Of a DNA stretch of 64,000 bases, positions 34,752 to 43,417 are shown in pieces (position 1 is the stretch's first letter; each line of letters begins with the position of its first letter). The notes below the pieces were generated by a model. That model had not been told where the DNA came from and did not search any database. It worked only from the letters and a program-made list of their open reading frames with translations. The position numbers were made by a program, and so were the translations under genes. The stretch lies in contig NZ_CP147846.1 of the NCBI RefSeq assembly GCF_037327425.1, forward strand, positions 4,960,001 to 5,024,000. The letters are read 5' to 3'. This DNA comes from Rhodococcus sovatensis (GTDB lineage Bacteria > Actinomycetota > Actinomycetes > Mycobacteriales > Mycobacteriaceae).

Positions 34752-35845
34752 ATGCCGATGAGTCGCACCGTTGCTGTGTCCGCCGGATGTGCAGCCGTAC
34801 TGATCGTGGCTGGATGCTCCGCTACCGAGCCGGTCACGCAGGAGCCGGACAACTGCGTCTCGGCGGCGTCGACCGATTTGAACACCCAGGAAGGCTGGCT
34901 GGGGTTGATCGAGCAAACCCCGGAGACGGTCTCTCTCGTTGTGGACGACGGCCGAGGCCACGTCGTCGAGCATCGGCAGGACGAACAGCAGGCACTGGCC
35001 TCCGCAGTCAAGGTCGTTCACTTGGCCGCATATGCGCGTGCGGTCGCCGCTGGCGAATTGGACGCCGACGAGCAAGTGCCACTGCTGGATTGGGAGCGCT
35101 GGTACGTGCCCGGAACCGACGGAGGTGCACACCCGGCGGCGCTGGACAGGTTGGGCATTGCCAACGATGGCGTGAGCGCAACTGATCTCACTGCAACGGT
35201 CCGACTGGACGACATGGTCACCGCGATGATTCGGGAGAGCGACAACGCGGTACCCGATTACCTCCGCTACCGACTCGGCGACGATGCGCTCGTCGATGCC
35301 GCCGCGGCAGGCGGCTGGGAAGGGTTCGAGGTGCCGACGCTCGTCACGACTGTTCTGGCGGTCTTCGATCCCACGCTGGGCGAGGGTGACCAATGGGCTA
35401 CTGCCCAACGGTGGGCATTCGACGATCAATTCCGCGCCGACGCCAGCGCAGAAGTGCAGAACCCACCTATGAAGATCAGGCTGCGTCGGTAGAGCTCGTG
35501 GGCGCGAAAGGATCTGCTGCTCAGCTTGACTCGTTGTACCGATCCCTCGCCGACGGCAGTTTCGGGGATGGGGCCGACATCGCACTTCGGCAGCTCGAGT
35601 ACCAGCCGGCACCGGACGGCGCGGAGGGGCTGGGATTCAAGGGCGGCAATCTACCCGGTGTCCTGAATCAGGCATTCGAACTACGGCGCGAGGACGGCAC
35701 CGTCGCCACTGCCGTGTGGTTGACCGACGGCCTGCCCGCCGACAGATACGAGGCGGCGAACACAGGCCTAGGGAACCAGCAGATGCTGATCATCGACGCC
35801 TTGCAGTCCTCGGACGCGCTGGACCGGATAGCCTGCGTCGTGTGA
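34752..35845 (+). pseudogene. Lipoprotein serine hydrolase (beta-lactamase-like), frameshifted
   Basis: Two frames make one gene. Frame 1 (34752-35492) has a lipobox (IVAGC near residue 22), the Ser-x-x-Lys motif ASAVKVVHL and the SDN motif RESDNAVPDYL. The reading then shifts near 35451-35460 into the frame ending at 35845, which carries FKGGNLPGVL, the KTG-equivalent third motif, and MLIIDALQSSDALDRIACVV. Together they form a ~364-residue class A-like serine hydrolase. The gap corresponds to one missing (or two extra) bases. The downstream HTH gene overlaps the second frame in GTGA, showing that frame is the ancestral one. Mutation or sequence error cannot be told apart here. Confidence 0.78.
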
Positions 35846-36315
35846 GCGAGCAGTTCGAGGCGAGGTTGGCCGAGTTGGAGGCACGCGTCGCCGAGCTCGA
35901 GCACGGAGGGAGCGACGTACCGGCGGGCGCCGACCCGCCCACCGGCGGGGCCGTCGCCTATCAGGGCGACGTGCATCTGCACGGTGACGTCACGTGGAGC
36001 ATCGGCTACTCCCCCGACGCCGTGCTCGAACTGTCGGTGGCGCGAACCTCCGGGGTGCTCGCCGCGTTGGGCCATCCGGTTCGGCTGCAGATCGTTCGGA
36101 GGCTGTTGCGGGGTCCGGCCAACGCGGCAGACCTTCAGGACGTAGTAGGGCTGGGATCCACCGGTCAGGTCTATCACCACCTCAAGGCTCTCGCATCGGC
36201 GAACGTAGTCGAACAACACGGCAGGGGTGATTACCGGATCAACGCGAAGAAGGTTGTGCCGCTGTTGGTGTCGATGCTTGCGGCAGCGGACATTTCGGGC
36301 GAACTCGGGACATAG
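35842..36315 (+). CDS. ArsR-like winged-helix regulator with N-terminal coiled coil
   Basis: 157-residue DNA-binding protein, start GTG 35842 overlapping the upstream stop. Residues ~2-22 form a heptad-like coiled coil (EQFEARLAELEARVAELEHG), unusual for this fold. The C-terminal ~90 residues are a winged helix: LGHPVRLQIVRRLLRGPANA, recognition helix GSTGQVYHHLKALASANVVE and wing HGRGDYRI. It likely controls its own operon through the 22-bp palindrome. The serine hydrolase could generate or remove the signal, but that is speculation. Confidence 0.8.
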   Translation: MSEQFEARLAELEARVAELEHGGSDVPAGADPPTGGAVAYQGDVHLHGDVTWSIGYSPDAVLELSVARTSGVLAALGHPVRLQIVRRLLRGPANAADLQDVVGLGSTGQVYHHLKALASANVVEQHGRGDYRINAKKVVPLLVSMLAAADISGELGT

Positions 36316-36356
36316 CGCACTCTCGCCGATGAGTTTCCGATGTCGGCCGTGTCGAT

Positions 36357-36770
36357 ATGGGCATGACTACAACAACAACCCCGGCAACCACCTCACCCAC
36401 CGCAGCCCGCATCGGCTGGGCACTGACGGCCCTCCTCGCGATCTTTCTGATCTTCGACGGAGTGACCAAGTTGATCAATGTGCAGCAAGTACGAGATGCG
36501 ACAGTCGATCTCGGCCTACGGGAGGAGATGACGCCGGTCATCGGCGTCGTACTGCTCGTGTGCGTTGCGCTGTATCTCGTTCCCCGGACCGCGTTCCTGG
36601 GCGCGGTCTTGCTGACCGGCTACCTCGGCGGCGCGGTCCTGACCAACTGGCGCGTCGACAAGCCGCTCTTCAGTACCGTCCTGTTCGCTGTGTACGTGGG
36701 CGTTGCCGTATGGGCTGCGTTGTACTTGCGCGATCCTCGGGTTCGACAGGTCATGCCGATCGTGCGCTGA
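36357..36770 (+). CDS. DoxX-like membrane protein
   Basis: 137-residue protein with four hydrophobic helices, fitting the DoxX-like family (PF13564): GWALTALLAIFLIFDGVTKL, PVIGVVLLVCVALYLVPRTA, LGAVLLTGYLGGAVLTNWRV and VLFAVYVGVAVWAALYL. The conserved F-D-x-x-x-K segment in helix 1 is present. DoxX relatives are tied to redox or thiosulfate metabolism, but the small single-domain type has no assigned function. ATG 36363 in the same frame is an equally good start. Confidence 0.8.
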   Translation: MGMTTTTTPATTSPTAARIGWALTALLAIFLIFDGVTKLINVQQVRDATVDLGLREEMTPVIGVVLLVCVALYLVPRTAFLGAVLLTGYLGGAVLTNWRVDKPLFSTVLFAVYVGVAVWAALYLRDPRVRQVMPIVR

Positions 36771-36822
36771 TTCCTGCGGTGCGCGTGGTTGCGGTCGGAA
36801 TGTGACTACGGCCGGAACGTGA

Positions 36823-38859
36823 CTACGCGCGCTCGGCCCGCGCTGCCAGGAAAGCCTCGGGATCGATCAGATCCGACTGCCCGACGATGGAGCCGAGGTC
36901 GGCGATTCGCTCGATGCCGGTCAGCACCATCTCCTCCTCGACTGTCCCCTCGGCGTAACCGTAGTAGCAGGTCGACGTCGTGTGCTGATGGTCCTTGTCG
37001 ATGCGATTTGCGCGGCCTTCGATCTGTCGGATGTCGATCGGAGTCCATCGCGGGTCATGGATGAGCGTGACGCGCGGTGCCGACGTCGAGACGGACGGGA
37101 GCGAAGCCTGCGAGGAAGCCCGATGCGTGTCCGGCAGCAGCAATTCGTTGGTGTGGAGGTTGATCGCGCTCGTCGTGGTGGACACGATGACGCGGGATGC
37201 GCCGGTCTGGAATCGTCGAATCTGCACTTCCTGCTCCGGACTGCTCATGCTGCCGTCGACGACTGCGACGTCGAGGCCTTCCTCCCTCAGAGTCTCGGCG
37301 AGTGCCGCCACCGACTCGCGGTAGAACATCGACACGAACACTTGATTACCGTCCCGCACCCAGGATCGAACCTGGTCGGCGGTCGAGGGAATCCGCAGGT
37401 AAGAACACTTCTGGCGAAACCGCAACGTTGCGGCACGTGTGCTCGGGTTCTTTTGCAGCACGCGCTTTCCACCCGACGTCCTCCAGAGCGGGAGGCCCAG
37501 TTCTTTGCGGTAGTCGATCCACGCCGAGTTGTACAGCCGTTTCTGTGCTGCCGTGAGCTCCTGCCCGAGCGGCTCACGCGGGGTCGGCGGCGAGGGGCGG
37601 GAGATGGACCACGGCACGGCGCCTCCGGCCAACCACCGGTGGATGGTTCCGATGTCGCGTTCGCGTCGGGCAGCGTCCTCGGGTTCCCAACGCCAGGTCT
37701 TCAGACCGGTCGTGGCTTTGCCTTCCTTCAACGCGAAACCCGCATCCTGCAGGAATGCCGCCCACTTGGTCGTTACCGCGTAACCGAGAGCGTCCTCGTC
37801 GCCGATGATCTGCCCGTCCCCGCGACTGAGTTCGATGGCTCGGGCCATGTATGCGAAGTGCATCGGTTGGTAACCCGGAGTTGCAGACATCCACACGACG
37901 GCGCGTGCAGCCTCCTGGTAGCGCCACAGAATCTGCGACTGCTGGGACTCGATGTTCATCAAGGCGTGTGACTCGTCCGCGATGACAACGTCGATGTCGA
38001 ACCGCAGCTCGCCCAGCGTGATGGTCCGCTTGTTCTGGGTCTTCTTGCGCTTGCCGAGATCGGTGTCCTCCGGGACGGTGAGGAGCTTCTTCGTGGACTG
38101 ATAGGTGACCAGTAGCCAGCGCTTGCGGTCCGCCGGATCCACGTCGGCTTCGGAATCGGCGATCGTGCGTCGCCAGCCCGGGAGAGCGCCCTTCGGGGCG
38201 ACGACGAGGACCGTGCCGATGCTCGGATCCTTCATCTGCCGGACGGCCTCGCACACGGCCAACGTCTTGCCGAGCCCAGTCGAGTCCATCTGGGCGAAAT
38301 AGGGGAAGCCGTTCTCCATGGCGCCCAGCTGCCTTCGAACCGATTCGAGTTGGGTCTCGCGAGGCGTCATCGATCGCTCGTGGACCACCTCCTCACGCCA
38401 CTCTTCGTTGGCGTCGTCCTCGACCCATCGCTGCAGGCTGTACGGCATCGACTCGAACGAGGCCAAACCGTCGGGAAGCTCCGTACCGTAATACGCGAAC
38501 ACTCGAGGGCCTGGATGCCAGCGCGCTCCGGACGCCGACGCGAGCGCTCGGTCCTCGAACGGGACATCCAGCACCCACACGCGTTCGCCTGGGTCGGGCA
38601 TTCTCAGGTCAGGTGACGCGGTCTTGCGAACCGCCTTCTTGCGCGTGGTCGGACGCCTCTTCGCCGTAGCTCCCGAGGACTTGGACGCTGTTGTCTTGGA
38701 GGCTGTTGTCTTGGAAGCCGCACCCGCCGACTGCTTGAACTTGCGCGCCGCAGCGCTCTTGCCCGCGGCGACCGTGCGGGCAGTGGTGGTGGGCTTGCGT
38801 CGACGTGGTGGCACGACAGACACCGTAAAGCACCTCACCGACAGATCCTCGGACTGCAC
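36823..38859 (-). CDS. SF2 helicase-like ATPase with histone-like basic tail
   Basis: 678-residue DNA/RNA-dependent ATPase. Residues ~16-80 are a Lys/Ala/Ser/Thr tail (KTTASKTTASKSSG) like histone H1 tails, encoded partly by a 15-bp tandem repeat at about 38683-38720. Helicase motifs follow: Q-like region at ~165, Walker A MDSTGLGKTLAV, motif II IADESHALM (DESH), motif III WMSATPGYQ, and C-terminal RecA features QVFVSMFYRESV, VIVSTTTSAINL and IRQIEGRANRIDKD (motif VI). The layout is SNF2/phage-helicase-like. A GTG at 38814 may be the real start. Possible role in nucleoid or defence; no partner genes nearby. Confidence 0.78.
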   Translation of the reverse strand: MQSEDLSVRCFTVSVVPPRRRKPTTTARTVAAGKSAAARKFKQSAGAASKTTASKTTASKSSGATAKRRPTTRKKAVRKTASPDLRMPDPGERVWVLDVPFEDRALASASGARWHPGPRVFAYYGTELPDGLASFESMPYSLQRWVEDDANEEWREEVVHERSMTPRETQLESVRRQLGAMENGFPYFAQMDSTGLGKTLAVCEAVRQMKDPSIGTVLVVAPKGALPGWRRTIADSEADVDPADRKRWLLVTYQSTKKLLTVPEDTDLGKRKKTQNKRTITLGELRFDIDVVIADESHALMNIESQQSQILWRYQEAARAVVWMSATPGYQPMHFAYMARAIELSRGDGQIIGDEDALGYAVTTKWAAFLQDAGFALKEGKATTGLKTWRWEPEDAARRERDIGTIHRWLAGGAVPWSISRPSPPTPREPLGQELTAAQKRLYNSAWIDYRKELGLPLWRTSGGKRVLQKNPSTRAATLRFRQKCSYLRIPSTADQVRSWVRDGNQVFVSMFYRESVAALAETLREEGLDVAVVDGSMSSPEQEVQIRRFQTGASRVIVSTTTSAINLHTNELLLPDTHRASSQASLPSVSTSAPRVTLIHDPRWTPIDIRQIEGRANRIDKDHQHTTSTCYYGYAEGTVEEEMVLTGIERIADLGSIVGQSDLIDPEAFLAARAERA

Positions 38860-38926
38860 CGGCGTCGGGTCTGGCGTAGCCTTCGGCGGCGATATGGATG
38901 TCGACGCGAGCAGAGGTGAACGAGCT

Positions 38927-39616
38927 GTGGGTAATGGTCGTGCTGTCGTGCTCGTCCACGACCGAGACCCGGCGCTCGGTTACCGCAACATCGGAACCCT
39001 CGGGCCGGAACTGCGTGGCCGGGGCTACGAGCTGGACGTGCATTCCTTCGACTATGGACTCGGCGAGGTTCCTCCTGCCCTCGACGATGCGGCGATGGTC
39101 GTCGTCATGGGATCTCCCGATGCGGCCTACGACGACACACCGTGGATTGCGGCCGAGAGTGCGTATCTGCAGATGGCGATCGAGATGGACGTGCCGATTC
39201 TGGGCGTGTGTTTCGGCGGACAACTGCTCGCTCGGGTACTCGGTGGAACAGTGACGGAGTCGCAGTTCCCGGAGCACGGCCTGACCGAGATCGCGACGTC
39301 CCGGCCCGATCTGGTCGGTCCAGGCCCCTGGATGGAGTATCACGGCGACACGTTCGTCGCCCCCGAGAGTGCTACGGTGATCGCGCGCAACGACGCCGGC
39401 CAGCAGGCGTTCGTGCACGGACGGCACCTCGGTCTGCAGTTCCATCCGGAGATCGACGTCGACGTCTTCGAGTCCTGGGCCGATGCCTGGGTGCGCGACG
39501 GAATCGAGCAGGACCAGGACATAGTCGACGCCATTCGCAAGGATCTGGCTGCGAACGAGGTCGAACTGCGCGTCCGGTGCAGCGCGCTGCTCGACGCCTG
39601 GATTTCCGGCCACTGA
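38927..39616 (+). CDS. Class I glutamine amidotransferase-like protein
   Basis: 229-residue protein of the GuaA-type GATase fold. Nucleophile Cys sits in VPILGVCFGGQLLARVLGG and the His-Glu pair in LGLQFHPEIDVDVFESW, so the triad is complete. Such free-standing domains hydrolyse glutamine or gamma-glutamyl compounds (for example PuuD-, or YfeJ-like). I place the start at GTG 38927 behind GAGGTG; ATG 38894 is the alternative. Divergent from the helicase gene. Confidence 0.85.
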   Translation: MGNGRAVVLVHDRDPALGYRNIGTLGPELRGRGYELDVHSFDYGLGEVPPALDDAAMVVVMGSPDAAYDDTPWIAAESAYLQMAIEMDVPILGVCFGGQLLARVLGGTVTESQFPEHGLTEIATSRPDLVGPGPWMEYHGDTFVAPESATVIARNDAGQQAFVHGRHLGLQFHPEIDVDVFESWADAWVRDGIEQDQDIVDAIRKDLAANEVELRVRCSALLDAWISGH

Positions 39617-39665
39617 CCCCCTCTTCCACGACATCGACGGTCGGGCTCCCGCTACGGTGGAGGGC

Positions 39666-40826
39666 ATGAACTTCAGCGACCACCAGATCGGCATCTATGC
39701 GCAGGGCATGTTCACCGATCAAAGGCCGCAGATCACCACCAACCTCGCTGAGCTCGAAGCGGAGGCTGCGGAGTCGTTGTCTCCCGAGGCACTGGGATAC
39801 ATCGTCGCCAGCGCCGGCAGCGGTTCGACGGCGCGCGCCAACCGGGATGCGTTCGACGCTTGGCGGATTGCGCCGCGAATGATGAGGAGCTCCGCCGAAC
39901 GTGATCATTCGTGCACGATCCTCGGCACCGAATCGGCTGCGCCGTTGCTGATCGCGCCCGTCGGAATCCAGACGCTGGCGCATCCGGACGGCGAGCTCGC
40001 CACCGTCAGGGCTGCGGCCGCTCTCGGTGTGCCGTACGTTCATTCGACGCAGGCCTCGCACTCGTTCGAGGAGATCGCCGAAGGCGGCGGCGATGCGCCC
40101 CGGTGGTACCAGTTGTACTGGCCTACCGACGAATCCGTGCTGTTGAGCTTCCTGGGACGCGCGAAGAACTCGGGATTCACCACTCTCGTCCTCACGCTGG
40201 ACACGACGCTGCTCGGGTGGCGTCCGGCGGATCTCGACCGCGGTTACCTCCCGTTCCTGTCCAATCTGGGCATCGAAAACTATCTGACCGACCCGGCATT
40301 CCAAGCCGGCCTCGAACAGTCCGTCGAAGCCAATCCCGTTGCTGCTGCAATGCACTGGGCTCAGATGTTCCCGAACCCCGGGTTGAACTGGTCGCAGCTG
40401 GCTTTCCTTCGCGAGAATTGGGACGGCCCGATCGTGCTGAAGGGCATCTGCACCGTCGGCGATGCACGTCTTGCTCTCGATCACGGTGTCGACGGGATCG
40501 TCGTATCGAACCATGGTGGTCGTCAGATCGACGGTGCTCGTGCTTCGTTGGATGCGCTGCCCGAGATCGTGGACGCGGTGGGCGAACAGATGACGGTCCT
40601 GTTCGACTCCGGTGTGAGAACCGGCGCCGACATGGCGAAGGCTCTCGCGCTCGGTGCCGATGCGGTGCTGCTCGGTCGGCCGTTCCTGTACGGACTCGCC
40701 CTCGGTGGACAGGCCGGTGTCGAGCATGTGCTGCGCTGTATTCTGGCCGAATTCGATCTTGTCACAAGTCTTTCCGGGCATACCGGCGCCGCCGAGCTCG
40801 GCCGTGATTCGGTGGTTCACGCATGA
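39666..40826 (+). CDS. Lactate 2-monooxygenase-like FMN enzyme
   Basis: 386-residue FMN-dependent alpha-hydroxy-acid oxidising enzyme. Start ATG 39666 lies behind GGTGGAGG. TIM-barrel signatures: SAAPLLIAPVGIQTLAHPDG, YQLYWPTDESVLLSFL, WDGPIVLKGICTVGDARLA (catalytic Lys), GIVVSNHGGRQIDGARAS (active-site His with Arg) and LFDSGVRTGADMAKALALGA. The extra insert around residues 175-250 and overall length fit lactate 2-monooxygenase, which turns L-lactate and O2 into acetate and CO2; related dehydrogenases cannot be excluded. Overlaps the GH13 gene by 4 nt. Confidence 0.85.
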   Translation: MNFSDHQIGIYAQGMFTDQRPQITTNLAELEAEAAESLSPEALGYIVASAGSGSTARANRDAFDAWRIAPRMMRSSAERDHSCTILGTESAAPLLIAPVGIQTLAHPDGELATVRAAAALGVPYVHSTQASHSFEEIAEGGGDAPRWYQLYWPTDESVLLSFLGRAKNSGFTTLVLTLDTTLLGWRPADLDRGYLPFLSNLGIENYLTDPAFQAGLEQSVEANPVAAAMHWAQMFPNPGLNWSQLAFLRENWDGPIVLKGICTVGDARLALDHGVDGIVVSNHGGRQIDGARASLDALPEIVDAVGEQMTVLFDSGVRTGADMAKALALGADAVLLGRPFLYGLALGGQAGVEHVLRCILAEFDLVTSLSGHTGAAELGRDSVVHA

Positions 40827-42115
40827 GTCCGTCATGGGTCGACCATGCGATTTGGTGGCACGTCTACCCGCTCGGTTTCGCAGGCGCACCGGTGCGTGAC
40901 TGGGACGGGGAGTCCATGGCCGACGAGCACCGTCTCCTCAAGGTTGTCGAATGGCTCGACTACGCAATCGAACTCGGAGCATCGGGCATCGCCCTCGGCC
41001 CGATCTTCGCCTCGGAAGGGCACGGGTACGATACCATCGACCATCTCCGCATCGATTCCAGGCTCGGTACCGAGGCGGACTTCGATACTCTCATCGAGGC
41101 GGCCCACGGTCGCGGTCTGAAGGTGATGCTCGACGGCGTCTTCAACCATGTGGGACAGGGGTTTCCGAAATTTCAGCAGGAACTGCGCGACGGCGCCGGG
41201 TCGTGGTTCCAGATCGATCGGTCGTCGGGCGAGCCGAAGCATCGTAACTTCGAGGGCCACGATGAGCTCGTCGCCTTCGATCATGACAACGTCGAGGTGC
41301 AGGACTACGTCGCCGACGTCATGGATCACTGGCTGAGCCGCGGCGCCGACGGTTGGCGGTTGGACGCGGCATACGCTGTGCCGCCGAAGTTCTGGAGCGC
41401 GGTGATCCCCCGCGTACGGGAAAAGCACCCGAACGCATACTTCCTCGGCGAGGTGATACACGGCGACTACGCCGCGATCGTGACGTCGAGTTCACTGGAT
41501 TCGGTGACCCAGTACGAACTGTGGAAGGCGACGTGGAGCGGCATCGTCGAGGAAAACTTCTTCGAGCTTTCTCATGCGCTGGGCCGCCACAACGACTGGA
41601 TGGACACGTTCGTCCCGGCGACGTTCGTCGGCAACCACGACGTGAACCGAATCGCAAGCACGATCACCGACGAGCGGCACCTCGCGCACGCCCTCGTCGT
41701 GCTGTTCACGACCGGCGGAACGCCGATGATCTACTACGGCGACGAGCAGGGATTCCATGGTGTCAAGGAGGAGCGCGTCGGTGGCGACGACGATGTTCGT
41801 CCCGAATTCCCCATGGCGAAGGAACAACTCGATCCGGCAGGGTGGCCGATCTTCCACTTGCATCAGCAGCTGATCGGTCTACGCAGGCGCAATCCATGGC
41901 TGCATCACGCACGAACCGAGACTCTCGAGCTGACCAACACAGCCATGCTCTACCGAGCGTACGACGCCGACAACGTGCTGTACGTCGCCCTCAACCTCGG
42001 GAACGAGGCGGTCGACTATCGCGTATCCGGTGACGTCGTGGCCGGGGACGCATCCGAACATTCGGGGTGGAGCTCGGTCCCGGCACACGGGTGGGCTGTC
42101 TTCGGTACGAAGTAG
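40823..42115 (+). CDS. GH13 alpha-amylase family glycosidase
   Basis: 430-residue (beta/alpha)8 glycosidase. Family regions: region I LKVMLDGVFNHVG, region II GADGWRLDAAYAV with nucleophile Asp, region III NAYFLGEVIHGDY with acid/base Glu, and region IV FVGNHDVNRIAS with the third Asp. A short beta-domain closes the protein. No signal peptide, so it acts on intracellular alpha-glucans or disaccharides. It is translationally coupled (ATGA) to the lactate monooxygenase-like gene, an odd pairing. Confidence 0.88.
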   Translation: MSPSWVDHAIWWHVYPLGFAGAPVRDWDGESMADEHRLLKVVEWLDYAIELGASGIALGPIFASEGHGYDTIDHLRIDSRLGTEADFDTLIEAAHGRGLKVMLDGVFNHVGQGFPKFQQELRDGAGSWFQIDRSSGEPKHRNFEGHDELVAFDHDNVEVQDYVADVMDHWLSRGADGWRLDAAYAVPPKFWSAVIPRVREKHPNAYFLGEVIHGDYAAIVTSSSLDSVTQYELWKATWSGIVEENFFELSHALGRHNDWMDTFVPATFVGNHDVNRIASTITDERHLAHALVVLFTTGGTPMIYYGDEQGFHGVKEERVGGDDDVRPEFPMAKEQLDPAGWPIFHLHQQLIGLRRRNPWLHHARTETLELTNTAMLYRAYDADNVLYVALNLGNEAVDYRVSGDVVAGDASEHSGWSSVPAHGWAVFGTK

Positions 42116-42140
42116 CTGCCCCGGAAAGCCGAATCTTCGG

Positions 42141-42443
42141 TCAGCCTCTGGCGAGCTTCGCGCGGTCGAAGAACGCCAACACGTGCGGGACTTTGTCCTC
42201 CGGGACATCGAACACCGCTTGACCACTGAGGTAGGACATCGAGTCATCGGGCAGGCGTGCACCGATCTTCACTCGTAGCCCGCCGCCCCGCGGCTTCGCG
42301 TCGACTCCGATGTGCGAAACGTGCCAGCGGGGTCGGCCCGAGACTGTCTGCTGTGTCGAATCGAAGATCTCGACGACGCGGTTGTCGAGGACGAGCACGA
42401 CGTTCTCGTCCAACCAGTACTCGACGTACTCTCGTTCGCGCAT
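42141..42443 (-). CDS. Small hypothetical protein
   Basis: 100-residue soluble protein, MREREYVEYWLDENVVLVLD at the start, mixed charge, mostly beta (HVSHIGVDAKPRGGGLRVKI). I do not recognise a family. The ATG at 42443 is preceded by TATAGG-type sequence and no clear ribosome site, so the transcript may be nearly leaderless. Divergent from the riboswitch-controlled operon, convergent with the GH13 gene. Confidence 0.65.
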   Translation of the reverse strand: MREREYVEYWLDENVVLVLDNRVVEIFDSTQQTVSGRPRWHVSHIGVDAKPRGGGLRVKIGARLPDDSMSYLSGQAVFDVPEDKVPHVLAFFDRAKLARG

Positions 42444-42516
42444 CGTAGGAGCCTATATTCATCTCTACTGCCAGCGCTAGATACAGCAACAAAGCCCGAG
42501 AGGTACACTCGTCGGC

Positions 42517-42592
42517 GACACGGGGTGCCGCACCGAGCGGCTGAGATCACACCCGTCGAACCTGATCTGGTCAACACCAGCGTAGGGATGTC
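42517..42592 (+). promoter_or_regulatory. TPP (THI-element) riboswitch
   Basis: Contains the conserved pieces in order: P1 GACA/TGTC, CGGGGTGC (P2 5' strand), GGCTGAGATCACACCCG (pyrimidine-sensing helix), GAACCTGATCTGGTCAACAC and CAGCGTAGGGATG (pyrophosphate-sensing helix). An extra copy of CACGGGGTGC at 42601-42610 could compete for the P2 3' strand. It lies upstream of the SDR and LLM genes, so these should respond to thiamine pyrophosphate. Confidence 0.92.
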
Positions 42593-42658
42593 TGCATCCG
42601 CACGGGGTGCATTGTCTTCTCCGCCGCCGCATGTCGACCAGCGAGCGAGAGGAAGCAC

Positions 42659-43414
42659 ATGAATTTCGACGAGCAGACCGTGTTGGTCACCGGAGCGGGA
42701 CGAGGGCTCGGCACCTCGATCGCCCGAGCATTCGCGCACCAGGGGGCTCGCGTTGTCGTGAACTATCGCGCCAGCGCGGTGTCGGCCGAGCAGCTCGCTG
42801 CAGAGATCGGCGGCTTGGCCGTGCAAGCGGACATCACCGTTGCCGAAGAGATGGACGCGCTCTTCACCGCCGCCGAGCAGCACTTCGGAACCACGGTCAC
42901 TACCGTCGTCAACAACGCCCTCGCCGACTTTTCGTTCAACGGCGACGCCCGAAGCAAGGCCGACTCCATCTCGTGGGAGCAGTTCGATGCACAGTTCCAG
43001 GGAACTGTTCGTGGAGCGTTGACGACAACCCAGCGCGCGTTGCCCGGAATGCGGACAGCGGGTTTCGGTCGAATCATCAACGTCGGAACCAATCTCTTTC
43101 AGAACCCGGTGGTGCCGTACCATGACTACACGGCGTCGAAAGCAGCCCTGCTGTCCCTGACCCGCACGCTCGCAGCCGATCTCGGTGTCGACGGCATCAC
43201 CGTCAACATGGTCTCCGGTGGATTGCTTCGTACGACGGACGCCAGCGCGGCGACGCCCGAGGCGGTGTTCGACTTGATTGCTGCGTCGACTCCACTGCAG
43301 CGAGTGGTGACGCCCGCAGAATTCGCCGACGCGCTGCTGTTCTTTGCCTCACCGTGGTCGAGGTCGGTGACCGGACAGAATCTCGTGGTGGACGGCGGAC
43401 TGGTCAAGGACTGA
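42659..43414 (+). CDS. Short-chain dehydrogenase, under the TPP riboswitch
   Basis: 251-residue FabG-type SDR that oxidises or reduces an alcohol/carbonyl with NAD(P). Cofactor motif VTGAGRGLGTSIARAF, the usual NNAG replaced by NNALADFSF, catalytic Tyr-x-x-x-Lys in YHDYTASKAALLSLTRTL, with the upstream Ser position occupied by GTN (INVGTN), so the classical catalytic Ser is not evident. AGAGGAAG ribosome site. First gene after a TPP riboswitch and 3 nt before the LLM gene, so a role in thiamine (precursor) salvage or breakdown is the best guess; no known thi gene is adjacent. Confidence 0.88.
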   Translation: MNFDEQTVLVTGAGRGLGTSIARAFAHQGARVVVNYRASAVSAEQLAAEIGGLAVQADITVAEEMDALFTAAEQHFGTTVTTVVNNALADFSFNGDARSKADSISWEQFDAQFQGTVRGALTTTQRALPGMRTAGFGRIINVGTNLFQNPVVPYHDYTASKAALLSLTRTLAADLGVDGITVNMVSGGLLRTTDASAATPEAVFDLIAASTPLQRVVTPAEFADALLFFASPWSRSVTGQNLVVDGGLVKD

Positions 43415-43417
43415 ACG

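Noticed and set aside
39372..40889. Long minus-strand frame opposite the lactate monooxygenase-like gene
   Set aside because: Antisense shadow with Arg/Gln-rich low-information sequence.
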